Shown: positions 43,806 to 52,643 of the stretch, piece by piece
Layout: every line of letters starts with the position of its first letter
Numbering within the stretch: the stretch's first letter is position 1
NCBI RefSeq assembly: GCF_005937885.2
Contig: NZ_CP042176.1
Span: 1,607,501-1,671,500, forward strand
Source: Bradyrhizobium sp. KBS0727
GTDB lineage: Bacteria; Pseudomonadota; Alphaproteobacteria; Rhizobiales; Xanthobacteraceae
Direction of reading: 5' to 3'
DNA length: 64,000 nucleotides
Translations under genes and position numbers: made by a program
The notes under the pieces: model-generated
The model's input: the letters and a program-made list of their open reading frames with translations, nothing else
Database searches by the model: none
Told to the model about the DNA's origin: nothing

Positions 43806-44786
43806 GTGAAAGTCTCGATCCTCGACGATTACTTCGACACGCTGCGCACCCTCGACTGTTTCCGCAAACTGGCCGGACACGACGTCACAATCTGGAACGA
43901 CCACGTCCAGGACGTCGATGTTCTCGCCGAGCGCCTGCACGACACCGAGGCGCTGGTGCTGATCCGGGAGCGGACGCAGATCCGCACGCCGCTGCTGGAG
44001 CGGTTGCCGAAACTGAAGCTGATCAGCCAGCGCAGCGTCTATCCCCATATCGATATCGATACCTGCACCCGGCTCGGGATCGTCGTGTCCTCAAGCCAGC
44101 ACGCCGACACGCCGTCCTATGCAACCGCCGAATTCACCTGGGGGCTGGTGCTGGCGGGGATGCGCGCCATCCCGCAGCAGGTGGCGGCGATGAAGGCCGG
44201 CAAATGGCAGATCGGCGTCGGCCAAAGCCTGGGCGGCAAGACGCTCGGCATCTATGGCTATGGCCGTATCGGCGCGGTCGTCGCCGGCTACGGCAAGGCG
44301 TTCGGCATGAAGGTGCTGGTATGGGCGCGCGAGCCGGCGATGGCAAAGGCGCGTGCCGACGGATACGCCACCGCGGCCAGCAAGGCTGATTTCTTCGAGC
44401 AATGCGACGTGCTGTCGCTGCATATGCGCCTGGTCGACTCCACGCGCGGTATCGTCAAGGCCGAGGACCTCGCGCGGATGAAGCCTTCGGCGCTGCTGGT
44501 CAATACCAGCCGCGCGCCGCTGATCGAGCCGAACGCGCTGGTTAACGCGCTCCGCGCCGGGCGGCCCGGCATGGCGGCGGTCGACGTCTACGAGAAGGAG
44601 CCGCTGCGCGACGTCAACGATCCCTTGCTGAACCTTCCTAACGCGATCTGCACGCCGCACATCGGCTACGTCACCCGTGACGAATATGAGCTCCAGTTCA
44701 CCGATATCTTCGACCAGATCGTCGCGTATGCCGCGGGCACGCCGACCAACGTCGTCAATCCGGATGTGATGGCGAAACGGCGTTAA
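43806..44786 (+). CDS. D-isomer-specific 2-hydroxyacid dehydrogenase
   Basis: A 326-residue NAD-dependent dehydrogenase of the D-2-hydroxyacid/phosphoglycerate type. It shows the Rossmann segment [20 protein letters not shown], the catalytic Arg region [11 protein letters not shown], a Glu in VDVYEKEPL and the His in [12 protein letters not shown]. It begins with GTG at 43806 after GGGGGAG. The substrate is unknown; serA-like or glyoxylate reductase-like roles are possible. Confidence 0.88.
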   Translation: MKVSILDDYFDTLRTLDCFRKLAGHDVTIWNDHVQDVDVLAERLHDTEALVLIRERTQIRTPLLERLPKLKLISQRSVYPHIDIDTCTRLGIVVSSSQHADTPSYATAEFTWGLVLAGMRAIPQQVAAMKAGKWQIGVGQSLGGKTLGIYGYGRIGAVVAGYGKAFGMKVLVWAREPAMAKARADGYATAASKADFFEQCDVLSLHMRLVDSTRGIVKAEDLARMKPSALLVNTSRAPLIEPNALVNALRAGRPGMAAVDVYEKEPLRDVNDPLLNLPNAICTPHIGYVTRDEYELQFTDIFDQIVAYAAGTPTNVVNPDVMAKRR

Positions 44787-44800
44787 GCGACATCGTTCCA

Positions 44801-44833
44801 CGTCATGCCCGGCCTTGTGCCCGGGCATCCACG
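44801..44833. repeat. Palindromic intergenic repeat (GCCCGG type)
   Basis: ATGCCCGG (44805-44812) and CCGGGCAT (44821-44828) form a perfect stem with outer CGT/ACG flanks. It is a short REP-like unit directly behind the dehydrogenase gene and may act as its terminator. Confidence 0.5.
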
Positions 44834-44943
44834 TCCCTTGTTGCGATCCGCAGGGCTCCAAATGTTCCGCTATTTGACTGGTTTGCGATCGCGGTTTTAG
44901 GTACGCTGCGGCACTCAAGGAAGATTTTCGGAAAGCAACAAGA

Positions 44944-45477
44944 ATGACCGGTTCTCACGATCACACCCATTCGCATCATCCGCACGATCACGATCATTCG
45001 CACGGCGACTCCGAGCGCTGGAAGCATGACGGCGTTCGCGTCATTCCCGGCAACCAGCTCGATCCCAACGTGCCGTCGACCGCGGGCATGGACCGCAAGG
45101 CCGCGATCAATTTCGCCCGCGTCGGCGCGCAGAAATTATGGGCCGGCACCGTCACCATCCGGCCCGACGCCAAGACCGGCGCACATCATCACGGCCACCT
45201 CGAAAGCATCATCTTCGTCGTCAAGGGCAAGGCGCGGATGCGCTGGGGCGAGCAGTTGCAGTTCACCGCGGAAGCCGGTCCCGGCGATTTCATCTTCGTT
45301 CCGCCCTATGTGCCGCATCAGGAGATCAACGCCAGCCGTGACGAGGTGCTGGAATGCGTGCTGGTGCGCAGCGACGGCGAGGCAGTGGCGATCAATCTCG
45401 ATATCGAGCCGGTGGAAAAGCCGGAAACCGTGCTGTGGGTCGATCCCGTGCACCGGGATCCCGCCGAGAAGAAGTGA
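44944..45477 (+). CDS. Cupin protein with histidine-rich N-terminus
   Basis: A 177-residue protein. Residues 4-22 contain about ten histidines alternating with Asp and Ser (HDHTHSHHPHDHDHSHGD), a likely metal-binding tail. The rest is a cupin: motif 1 GAHHHGHLESIIFVVKG and motif 2 PGDFIFVPPYVPHQE, with a full His/His/Glu/His metal set. The reaction is unknown; dioxygenase or isomerase roles are possible. The His tail could load or buffer zinc, nickel or copper. Confidence 0.82.
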   Translation: MTGSHDHTHSHHPHDHDHSHGDSERWKHDGVRVIPGNQLDPNVPSTAGMDRKAAINFARVGAQKLWAGTVTIRPDAKTGAHHHGHLESIIFVVKGKARMRWGEQLQFTAEAGPGDFIFVPPYVPHQEINASRDEVLECVLVRSDGEAVAINLDIEPVEKPETVLWVDPVHRDPAEKK

Positions 45478-45484
45478 CATCGTC

Positions 45485-45545
45485 CTTCCGGGGCGCGCGC
45501 TAGCGATTCCGGGTCTGGTCCTTCGGACCATCCCGGAATGACAAA
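45485..45545. repeat. Palindromic intergenic repeat (CCGGAAT type, copy 1)
   Basis: Nested inverted repeats: ATTCCGGG (45506-45513) with CCCGGAAT (45532-45539), and TGGTCC-TTC-GGACCA inside. The same core occurs at 47481-47528 and 60898-60999. This copy fills the gap between the cupin and enoyl-CoA hydratase genes. Confidence 0.7.
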
Positions 45546-45581
45546 AACGACGCAAAAAATGCGTGATACGGGAGGAACCCC

Positions 45582-46319
45582 ATGAAGCTCGTTCGCTACG
45601 AGAGCGCCGGTCACGTCGCTACCATCACGATGGATCGCGCCTCCGCGCATAATGCGCTCAACCCCGCTTTGTGCGAAGATCTGTGCGAGGCTTGGCGCCG
45701 ATTTCGGGACAGCGACGATCGCGTCGCGGTGCTGGCATCAGCCGAAGATGCGTATTTTTGTGTCGGCGCCGACGTGAGAGATTTTCCCGCCGACATGTGG
45801 CGGGCCGTTCCCGGACTGGGTGTCGAACTGGACAAGCCGGTCATTGCCGCGACGTCCGGCTGGGTGGTCGGCGGTGGTTTCGTGTTGGTCCAGATGGCCG
45901 ACATGTGCGTGGCGTCGGAGACGACGCGGTTCAGCTACCCCGAGGTCAAGGTCGGAACCACCGGCGGCGGCGTCTCGTCGGTGCTGGCGCGCATGCCGCA
46001 CAAGATCGCGATGGAGTTCCTTTTGGTCGGCGAAGAGATGTCGGCGCAACGCGCTTACGAGATCGGCTTCGTCAACAAGGTCGCGCCAAAGGGGCAGCAT
46101 GTCGTGCTCGCCCAGGAGATGGCCGCCAAAATCGCCGCCGCGGCACCACTGGTCGTTCAGGCCCTGAAGCGGCTGGCGCGCGAGGCGATGCCGAAGGGGC
46201 CGCTGGAAACGGTCGCCGAAGTGCGCCGGCTGCTCGATCCGGTGCGAACCAGCGAAGACCTCAAGGAAGGCGTCAAGGCCTTCAGCGAAAAGCGCAAGCC
46301 GCTGTTCAAGGGGAAGTAG
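45582..46319 (+). CDS. Enoyl-CoA hydratase/isomerase family protein
   Basis: A 245-residue crotonase-fold protein. The N-terminus ITMDRASAHNALNPALCEDL leads to the oxyanion segments AYFCVGADVRDF and WVVGGGFVLVQMADMCVA. The usual first catalytic Glu (near GEAFSAG-type contexts) cannot be assigned with certainty, so isomerase or other crotonase chemistry is possible. The ATG at 45582 follows GGGAGGAA. Confidence 0.87.
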   Translation: MKLVRYESAGHVATITMDRASAHNALNPALCEDLCEAWRRFRDSDDRVAVLASAEDAYFCVGADVRDFPADMWRAVPGLGVELDKPVIAATSGWVVGGGFVLVQMADMCVASETTRFSYPEVKVGTTGGGVSSVLARMPHKIAMEFLLVGEEMSAQRAYEIGFVNKVAPKGQHVVLAQEMAAKIAAAAPLVVQALKRLAREAMPKGPLETVAEVRRLLDPVRTSEDLKEGVKAFSEKRKPLFKGK

Positions 46320-46445
46320 CCGAGACGTCATTACACAAACACGCATCGCGCGATGTTGTTTTCGCGGTGCAGCGCACACCGGTTTCAAAGCATCAGGCCC
46401 GTGTTAGACTTTGCCCAAAGCAAGCTTCACGCGAGGGACGAAACC

Positions 46446-47471
46446 ATGACCGATTCCGGACAACCGCCGGCGCGACGCACAGTCATCAAGGGCCTCGGTG
46501 TTGGCGTGGCCGCGGGCATGACCGCTGCGATGCCGGCAGCGGCCGCGACGGCAGTCGCTGCGGAGCGTGGCGAGATCTGGAGCAGCGAGTACTGGACCAA
46601 GAAGGGCGACATTCCGCTGTGGATGTTCCGCAAGCGGATCGGCGCGCCGAAGGCCGGCGAGCCGGCAAGGCCGGTGGCGTTCTTTGTCCACGGCTCGTCG
46701 GTGACCTCGCGGGTGTTCGATCTCAGCGTGCCCGGCAAGGGCGAATATTCCGTGATGAACGAATTCGCCCGGTACGGCTTCGACGTCTGGACCATGGATC
46801 ACGAGAATTACGGCAAGTCCGGCCGCACCTCGGGCAACGCTGATATCGCCAGCGGCGCCGAAGACTTGAAGGTCGCGGTCGAACTCATTGCCCGCGAGAC
46901 CGGCCAGCAGAAAGTGCATTTCGTCGGCGAGTCCTCGGGCGCGCTGCGCGCCGGCGCCTTCGCGATGCTGGCGCCCGAGCGGGTCGACCGTCTGGTGTTT
47001 GCCGCTTTCACCTACAAGGGCGAGGGGTCGCCGACCCTGACCAAGCGCGCCGAGCAGCTCGCTTATTATCGCTCGCACAACATGCGCAAGCGCGACCGCG
47101 ACATGATTCGCTCGATCGCGACCCGCGACAAGCCCGGCACGTCCGATCCCGCCGCGATCGAGGTGCTGGCCGATGTCGAGATGCAGTTCGGCGACCAGAT
47201 TCCGACCGGCACCTATCTCGACATGACGGCGAACTTGCCGGTGGTGCACCCGGAGAAAGTGCTGGCGCCGGTGCTGCTGGTCCGCGGCGAGTATGACGGC
47301 ATCGCCACCGTCGCCGATCTCGAGGAGTTCTATAACAAGCTGCCGAACGGCGACCGCCAGTTCATCATCCTCCCCGGCACCGCCCATTCGGTGGCGCTGG
47401 CGATCAACCGGCAGCTGTTCTGGCACGTGACGCTGGCATTTTTGACGATGCCGACCCCGATCGCGACGTAA
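46446..47471 (+). CDS. Tat-exported alpha/beta hydrolase
   Basis: A 341-residue hydrolase. The N-terminus is a twin-arginine signal (ARRTVIKGLGVGVAAGM) ending near AAATAVA. The hydrolase fold shows the oxyanion HGSSVTS region, the nucleophile elbow GESSGALRAGAF, an acid in VRGEYDGIA and the catalytic His in LPGTAHSVAL. Substrate unknown; an esterase or lactonase acting outside the cytoplasm is likely. The ATG at 46446 is the start of the signal peptide. Confidence 0.85.
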   Translation: MTDSGQPPARRTVIKGLGVGVAAGMTAAMPAAAATAVAAERGEIWSSEYWTKKGDIPLWMFRKRIGAPKAGEPARPVAFFVHGSSVTSRVFDLSVPGKGEYSVMNEFARYGFDVWTMDHENYGKSGRTSGNADIASGAEDLKVAVELIARETGQQKVHFVGESSGALRAGAFAMLAPERVDRLVFAAFTYKGEGSPTLTKRAEQLAYYRSHNMRKRDRDMIRSIATRDKPGTSDPAAIEVLADVEMQFGDQIPTGTYLDMTANLPVVHPEKVLAPVLLVRGEYDGIATVADLEEFYNKLPNGDRQFIILPGTAHSVALAINRQLFWHVTLAFLTMPTPIAT

Positions 47472-47480
47472 GGGGACGGT

Positions 47481-47528
47481 GTCATTCCGGGGCGATGCGT
47501 CTGGTCCTTCGGACCATCCCGGAATGAC
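47481..47528. repeat. Palindromic intergenic repeat (CCGGAAT type, copy 2)
   Basis: GTCATTCCGGG (47481-47491) and CCCGGAATGAC (47518-47528) are perfect arms, with TGGTCC-TTC-GGACCA between. It lies just after the hydrolase gene. Confidence 0.7.
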
Positions 47529-47613
47529 GCTCCAATAAAAAATAATTGCTCGCCTTGTCGGATCATTGCCGGCCCGCTCGTCCTCGGGCGGAACCCCTCA
47601 AATGGAGCCCCTG

Positions 47614-48045
47614 ATGACCAAGATGATCTTCGTCAACCTGCCGGTCGGCGATCTTCCCCGCGCCACCAACTTCTACCAGGCGATCGGCGCCGCCAAAAAC
47701 GAGCAATTCAGCGACGACACGGCCTCCTGCATGGTGTTTTCCGAAACCATCCACGCCATGCTGCTGACCCACGACAAGTTCAGGCAGTTTACGTCGAAGA
47801 AAATCGCCGATGCCAAGACCTCGTGTGAGGTCTTGATCTGCATTTCGGCCGACAGCCGCAATGCGGTCGACGATATCGTCAGCAAAGCCAAGGGTGCCGG
47901 CGGCAGCGCCGATCCGACGCCGACCCAGGATTTCGGCTTCATGTATGGCCGCAGTTTCGAAGATCCGGATGGTCACATCTGGGAAGTGATGTGGATGGAC
48001 GTCGAGGCCGCAGCCAAGGCGCAGTCCGCAACCGCTGACGCCTGA
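47614..48045 (+). CDS. VOC family protein (glyoxalase-like)
   Basis: A 143-residue vicinal-oxygen-chelate protein. The pattern MIFVNLPVGDLPRATNFYQAIG and the end FEDPDGHIWEVMWMD are typical of small glyoxalase/bleomycin-resistance-type proteins. The ATG at 47614 has GGAG at the right distance; the ATG at 47602 does not. It is a stand-alone gene with unknown substrate. Confidence 0.85.
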   Translation: MTKMIFVNLPVGDLPRATNFYQAIGAAKNEQFSDDTASCMVFSETIHAMLLTHDKFRQFTSKKIADAKTSCEVLICISADSRNAVDDIVSKAKGAGGSADPTPTQDFGFMYGRSFEDPDGHIWEVMWMDVEAAAKAQSATADA

Positions 48046-48065
48046 TCCACATCTGCAGGAAGCGC

Positions 48066-48093
48066 ACGCCCGCCCCGCATGCGGGGCGGGCGT
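48066..48093. terminator. Perfect 14-base-arm palindrome between convergent genes
   Basis: The arm ACGCCCGCCCCGCA (48066-48079) is followed directly by its exact reverse complement (48080-48093) with no loop bases. It lies between the convergent VOC and outer-membrane protein stops. It is very GC-rich and probably stops transcription from both sides, although no clear T-tract follows. Confidence 0.65.
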
Positions 48094-48105
48094 ATCGATT
48101 GGAAG

Positions 48106-49269
48106 CTAATAGCTGATGCGCAATCCGACGCCGCCGTGAATGGTGTTGCCGACAGGTTGCGGGCCGGCGGTGCCGTTCAGGAATAAGTCGGCGACCCAGC
48201 CCCTGGTGATCCGGAAGCCGAGTCGGCCGCCATATTCGAACCAGCCCTGGTTGCCGATGGTCGGCACCACGGTGCCGTCGCCGGTCACGGTGGCGATGAT
48301 GCCGGAGCGCGTCGCAAACGACTGTACCCAGCCGCCGTTGATATTGGCTTCGACGCTCGAGCCGAACAAATGCGTCCACTGTCCGCCGACCTTGACGAGG
48401 CTGCTACGGTCGGTGCCGTCCGCGATCGAGGCGTCGAACGGATTTAACGGTGCGCCTGCCGGATCGGTGTAGCCATTGACCCGTTGCCACAATTGCCAGA
48501 CCTCGACGGAGGCCGCGACTTCATCGCGCGGCGACAGCCGGCTCATCCAGCCGGCGCGGCCGTAGACCGCGTAATTACTGGCGGTGGTCTGGCTGTCGAG
48601 CGATACTGCGCCAAGGCTCGTGGCATAACTGCGCGTGTAACGCACTTTCTCGTAGGGCGTCAGGATCGTGCCGATTTCGAAGAACGGCCGCGACGATCCC
48701 CAATCGACGAAATCATAGCGCAGCGCGAACGCGCCGATCGGCGCACTGGTGACGCTGTAGCCGCCCTCGCTGTACTGGGTATAGGCGATGCCCGCCAGTA
48801 GTGACAGATTGTTGGTCAGGCTCTTGCGGCCGTGAATGCCGGCCGAAAACGAGCCCGCCGAGCCGAACGCGCTGACGCAATCGCTGCAGTTGACCTGCTC
48901 GTTGACGCCCAGCAGCACGGTTCCGAGCACGCGGTTGGTGATCATCTGGTTGAAGCGCTGCTTGGCCAGATCATTGACCGAAGTGCCGCTGGAATCGGCG
49001 CCGGTGGTTGTCGGAGTTGGCGTCGGGGTCGGCGTTGAAGTCGAGGTCGAAGTGGATGTCGAACTGGACGTCGACGTCGAAGTGCACCCGGTCCCTGTGT
49101 AGGAGTCCGAATTGACGCTGTCCGAACTAATGTTTGTCGATGTCGAAGTGGATGTCCCGCAGGAATAGGATTGCGCGTGGGCAATGCCCGACTCGTCACG
49201 CAGAAAAAACAGCGACACTGCGAGCAGCATGGTGCCGAAGACGATCCAGCCTCGTGAGAGTTGTGCCAT
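48106..49269 (-). CDS. Outer-membrane beta-barrel protein with Ser/Thr-Pro repeat stalk
   Basis: A 387-residue protein. It has a signal-like N-terminus from the ATG at 49269 (MAQLSRGWIVFGTMLLAVSL), then a Ser/Thr stretch of alternating ST and a TPTPTPTPTTT stalk (about residues 40-90). The C-terminal region (about 120-387) is full of beta-barrel strands and ends in GVGLRISY with a terminal aromatic, as in autotransporter-like barrels. It starts two bases after the FecR gene stop. The pair probably forms a surface sensor or adhesin. Confidence 0.72.
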   Translation of the reverse strand: MAQLSRGWIVFGTMLLAVSLFFLRDESGIAHAQSYSCGTSTSTSTNISSDSVNSDSYTGTGCTSTSTSSSTSTSTSTSTPTPTPTPTTTGADSSGTSVNDLAKQRFNQMITNRVLGTVLLGVNEQVNCSDCVSAFGSAGSFSAGIHGRKSLTNNLSLLAGIAYTQYSEGGYSVTSAPIGAFALRYDFVDWGSSRPFFEIGTILTPYEKVRYTRSYATSLGAVSLDSQTTASNYAVYGRAGWMSRLSPRDEVAASVEVWQLWQRVNGYTDPAGAPLNPFDASIADGTDRSSLVKVGGQWTHLFGSSVEANINGGWVQSFATRSGIIATVTGDGTVVPTIGNQGWFEYGGRLGFRITRGWVADLFLNGTAGPQPVGNTIHGGVGLRISY

Positions 49270-49271
49270 CG

Positions 49272-49994
49272 TCAGCGCCCGCACAGCATGCCGGTGGGAT
49301 CGCTGCCGTCATCCACGGGAGGAACCACCGTGGGCGTCGCGTCCGCATATTGCGTGGTGCTGCAAAGTCCCGCGGCTGCGCTGCAGGTCTTGGCGAAGGT
49401 CCACGGCGAATTGTTCGTCTTCTTGATCGTCGTCTTGCCGCCGCTGAAGGTGATGACGGCGGTGTCGCCGGGCAGCGTCAGCTGAATGCAATCAAACGTG
49501 ACCGTGCAGACCGAGGATGCGCCTTCCTGCAGGTTGACGATGGTCTGGTTGCGCTGCGACAGGATATCCAGGATGGTGCCGCGGACGCCGATGGTCGCCA
49601 GCGGCGTCGTGATCTTGTAGGCGGCCTTCTCCGAATTGCCGGTCACGAATCGGAAGGTGCCCGACGTCAGCCGCACGGCGACGTCGCGATAATGGTGCTC
49701 GTCGTCGAACACGGTGCGGTCGAGCTTGAGCGTGGCATTCGGACCGAGCGACAGGTTGGTGCTGTCGGCCATCACCAGCCGCGTTGCGCTGTCGAGGCCG
49801 GTGCGCACGACCTCGTCGCGCAGCAATCCGTCGCCGACATTGATCTGGCTGGTCGAAGACGCGGCTACGCGGAGAACTTCATTTTTCACGACGGCGGCTT
49901 CGCCGACGCGGGTCTGAGCTTGAACCGGAAATGAATCGACACCCGCCACGAGGCAGATTCCCAACACAGCAAAAATGTAGTTACGCCAATTCAT
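49272..49994 (-). CDS. FecR domain-containing exported protein
   Basis: A 240-residue protein with signal peptide (MNWRNYIFAVLGICLVAG, cleavage near VQAQ) and a FecR domain. It shows VRTGLDSATRLVMADSTNLSLGPNA and TPLATIGVRGTILDI, the usual FecR core. The C-terminal part has several cysteines (TCSAAAGLCS, MLCGR) that may form disulfides. No sigma factor or TonB receptor lies next to it, so it is not a classical iron-signalling FecR. It is translated together with the downstream barrel protein. Confidence 0.85.
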   Translation of the reverse strand: MNWRNYIFAVLGICLVAGVDSFPVQAQTRVGEAAVVKNEVLRVAASSTSQINVGDGLLRDEVVRTGLDSATRLVMADSTNLSLGPNATLKLDRTVFDDEHHYRDVAVRLTSGTFRFVTGNSEKAAYKITTPLATIGVRGTILDILSQRNQTIVNLQEGASSVCTVTFDCIQLTLPGDTAVITFSGGKTTIKKTNNSPWTFAKTCSAAAGLCSTTQYADATPTVVPPVDDGSDPTGMLCGR

Positions 49995-50033
49995 TTCCCA
50001 CCGTACAATCTATGTCGGTCATCGTACCGGATT

Positions 50034-51488
50034 GTGCGGACCAGCGATGTTGTAATTTTACCACAAAGTCGTCCCACTTTACCGGCCCGTCGATTAGTGA
50101 CTTCCAGACGAAAAAAAGTTCAACACGATCGATCGCAAAGTACTGCTCCATCCAGAGAGCTGCGCGCGACGGAATATTCCCGTGAAGCTGCGATCGAATC
50201 GCCGTTTGTTCCGCAATATCCGGTCTGGAAGATTGTGGCAATTTCCATCGCGATCTTCGTCGTCGCGCATCTTGCCTTGATGATCGGACTAACCACGCCC
50301 GACAAAATCAATTTCGACGAAGTGCACTATGTGCCCGCTGCAAAGCAGTTGCTTGAACCGGGTGTACCGAGTCCGTTGCTCAACCCGATGCATCCGCCAC
50401 TGGCAAAGCAGTTCATGGCGTTGTCGATTCGCGCCTTCGGGGATCGGCCGCTCGGCTGGCGCTATCCCAGCGTCGTGTTCGGATCGCTGGCGATCGTCGC
50501 GATGTATCTTTGCGGGCTTGCGATGTTTGCTGGGCAGGGACCGGCGCTCGCGACCGCGCTGCTGACATTCCTCAACCAGATGGTGTTCGTGCAATCGCGT
50601 ATCGCGATGCTGGATATTTACGCCCTGACATTCGATCTCATGGGCGTCGCGGCGTTCATCCATGGCTTCAGGAAACAGAAACCGGAGATCGCGTTCGCGC
50701 TTGCCGGCCTCGCTTTCGGTTTGGCGACGGCCTGCAAATGGAGCGGACTGTTTCCGCTCGGCGTATGTATCGCGATCGTTGCCGTCATCCGCCTGATGCA
50801 GGGCTGGCGCGCCTCATTCGCGGACGCCAATGCCGACGACTGGTATCAACCGGACTGCTGGCCCGGGTTCAGATATTATCACTTCGCCGTCTGCTTTCTG
50901 CTGGTTCCCGCGCTTGCCTATTTCGTGACGTATATTCCCCTTTACGGATTGTCGATCGGCGATTTCATCGAAGCGCAGCGCCGGATCTTTGTCGAGAACT
51001 CCGGCTCGCATCCGTCGCATCCCTATATGAGTTCGTGGCCGTCATGGCCGCTGTTGATGCGGCCGATCTGGTTTCAGTTCGACAAGCTCGCCGACGACCG
51101 GTTTCAGGCGATCGTCTTTCTCGGCAATCCGCTGATCCTGTGGCCCGCTTTGGTCGCGCTCGGCATCTGCCTGAGGGACTGGATCGTGAAGCGCCGCGCC
51201 GATGCGTTTCTGATTCTGGCGTTCTACGTCGGGTCGTGGATGGCGTGGGCGGCGCTGCCGCGCACCATCGGCTTCATCTATTACTACTTGCCGTCGGCGA
51301 CGATCGCGACGCTCGCGCTGGTTTATGCGTTCACGCAAGGCGAGCGGGTACCGCCACGCTGGATGTTGTGGGCCTTCGTCGCGGCGGCATCGCTCGGATT
51401 CGCGGCGATGCTGCCGATCTCGGTGGCGTCGCTGGGCACCTCGATGGAGACCTATCGTCGCCTGATGATCTTCCAGAGCTGGATCTGA
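50034..51488 (+). CDS. PMT/ArnT-type glycosyltransferase (GT39-like) membrane protein
   Basis: A membrane protein of up to 484 residues in the dolichyl-phosphate-mannose protein mannosyltransferase class. It has about ten transmembrane segments and the periplasmic loop motif KINFDEVHYVPAAKQLL with the conserved Asp-Glu pair, then NPMHPPLAKQFM. The GTG at 50034 leaves only 39 bases to the divergent FecR start and has no clear ribosome site; a GTG at 50097 is an alternative. It probably transfers a sugar from a polyprenyl carrier to an exported protein or lipid. Confidence 0.85.
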   Translation: MRTSDVVILPQSRPTLPARRLVTSRRKKVQHDRSQSTAPSRELRATEYSREAAIESPFVPQYPVWKIVAISIAIFVVAHLALMIGLTTPDKINFDEVHYVPAAKQLLEPGVPSPLLNPMHPPLAKQFMALSIRAFGDRPLGWRYPSVVFGSLAIVAMYLCGLAMFAGQGPALATALLTFLNQMVFVQSRIAMLDIYALTFDLMGVAAFIHGFRKQKPEIAFALAGLAFGLATACKWSGLFPLGVCIAIVAVIRLMQGWRASFADANADDWYQPDCWPGFRYYHFAVCFLLVPALAYFVTYIPLYGLSIGDFIEAQRRIFVENSGSHPSHPYMSSWPSWPLLMRPIWFQFDKLADDRFQAIVFLGNPLILWPALVALGICLRDWIVKRRADAFLILAFYVGSWMAWAALPRTIGFIYYYLPSATIATLALVYAFTQGERVPPRWMLWAFVAAASLGFAAMLPISVASLGTSMETYRRLMIFQSWI

Positions 51489-51566
51489 GGCGGGCTGTGA
51501 TTTTGATGCCGGTCCCCCAAATGACGTCCGCCTGCCGAAGGAGGCCGGCGGATCAATTCTCAAACC

Positions 51567-52196
51567 TCACTTCGACGCGGTCTTGGTGTCCATGTTGACG
51601 ACCTGAACGCGGCGGTTCGCCGGATCCATCGGCGCGTTCGGATCCTTCGGCCTGGTCTTGCCGTAACCGACGGTCACGAGGTTGGCGCCGGCGATGCCGT
51701 ATTTATCGGTCAGGTACTTCTTGATCGTATCGGCGCGGCGCTCGGAGAGGTCCTGGTTATAGGACTCGCCGCCCACCGCGTCGGTATGACCGGCAACGAC
51801 GAAGGTCGAATCCTTCAGGCTGGCGTTGGAGAGCGCCTTGCCGAGTTCCTGCACCGACGGCATCGAGTCCCTAGCGATATCGGCCGAGTTGTAGTCGAAG
51901 TGAATTTCAAGATCGATTTTCGGCTTGGTCGCGGCAATCTCGGCGATCTCCTGGCGCTCGCCGAGCGAAAGCGACCGGGTCTTCCGGTTGCGCAGCGTAT
52001 CGACAAAGCTGGCTTCCCTGGTCTGTGCGGCGGTGTCGGCTTGCGTGCCGCTCGAAAGGCTGCGGGTCACCGGCTTTGGCTGCAGCGCGCTCAGGATCTG
52101 GTCGGCCGAGACGGTATCGCCGGCAAAAGCCAAGCCCGCCGTCATCGACAGCGCGGCGCCGACTGCCACGATGGAAAATCCATTAAAGCGGGGCAT
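51567..52196 (-). CDS. OmpA family protein
   Basis: A 209-residue outer-membrane-associated protein. It has a signal peptide (MPRFNGFSIVAVGAALSMTA, cleavage after AFA), a linker, and a C-terminal OmpA domain with the peptidoglycan-binding signature IHFDYNSADI, VVAGHTDAVGGESYNQDLSE and NRRVQVV. It probably anchors to peptidoglycan. The ATG at 52196 follows GAGGA. A CRP/FNR-like site lies 84 bases upstream. Confidence 0.88.
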   Translation of the reverse strand: MPRFNGFSIVAVGAALSMTAGLAFAGDTVSADQILSALQPKPVTRSLSSGTQADTAAQTREASFVDTLRNRKTRSLSLGERQEIAEIAATKPKIDLEIHFDYNSADIARDSMPSVQELGKALSNASLKDSTFVVAGHTDAVGGESYNQDLSERRADTIKKYLTDKYGIAGANLVTVGYGKTRPKDPNAPMDPANRRVQVVNMDTKTASK

Positions 52197-52279
52197 TGTC
52201 CTGTTCCTCACGGTTACGCCAGCGTTGGCGTGCATGGCGTTTTGATGCTGGAAACCTAGGACAGGTTCAAGGCCGCGAA

Positions 52280-52295
52280 TGTGATTCAGGTCACG
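52280..52295. promoter_or_regulatory. CRP/FNR-type site upstream of the OmpA-family gene
   Basis: TGTGA-TTCAGG-TCACG matches the TGTGA-N6-TCACA half-sites at nine of ten positions. It also fits TGAT-N4-GTCA, as bound by FixK/FNR-like proteins. It lies 84 bases before the ompA-like start on the minus strand. Confidence 0.4.
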
Positions 52296-52479
52296 TTGGG
52301 GAACGTCCGGTTTTCCAGGTGAAGGCGTTTGCGTCCTGGCGTCCGTGTTTCGAGGCGCTCCTTGCGTCGTTCGCCTTGGCCCGGATCGCCTCGCTGCGGG
52401 CCGGCCCCGCGACCGTCACCCGCAACCTGACCACGACCGTCGGCATCGGCCCGCTGAGCCCGGCACGCCGAGCGACAAT

Positions 52480-52505
52480 AAAAGGCGGCCCGTGGGCCGC
52501 CTTTT
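52480..52505. terminator. Strong intrinsic terminator
   Basis: AAAAGGCGGCCC-GT-GGGCCGCCTTTT is a perfect 12-base-arm hairpin with A and T ends, so it can work in both directions. On the + strand there is no protein gene just upstream; on the minus strand, transcription coming from the right would be stopped before the ompA-like gene. Confidence 0.75.
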
Positions 52506-52643
52506 GATTCAAGTTACGATGCGGTCTCAATGACGTCGCGCCGGTGCCGATCTCTGGACAACAAATCGGCCAGATGCAGGCCTAGCAGGACAGCTCACAA
52601 GAAAACTCAAGAAGAAATCGTTCGAGACAAGACGGGCGGGGCA

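Larger units (their letters stand above)
52197..52643. other. Gene-poor stretch (447 bases) with a CRP-like site and a terminator
   Basis: No convincing protein gene is seen. It holds a CRP/FNR-like palindrome at 52280-52295 and a strong terminator hairpin at 52480-52505. A + strand transcript between them would be about 200 bases and could be a small RNA, but no clear -10/-35 pair was found. Confidence 0.4.

Noticed and set aside
48980..49110. Ser/Thr and Thr-Pro codon repeats as a phase-variable microsatellite
   Set aside because: The repeats are imperfect hexamers in frame; length change would not shift the frame, so they fit a protein stalk better.
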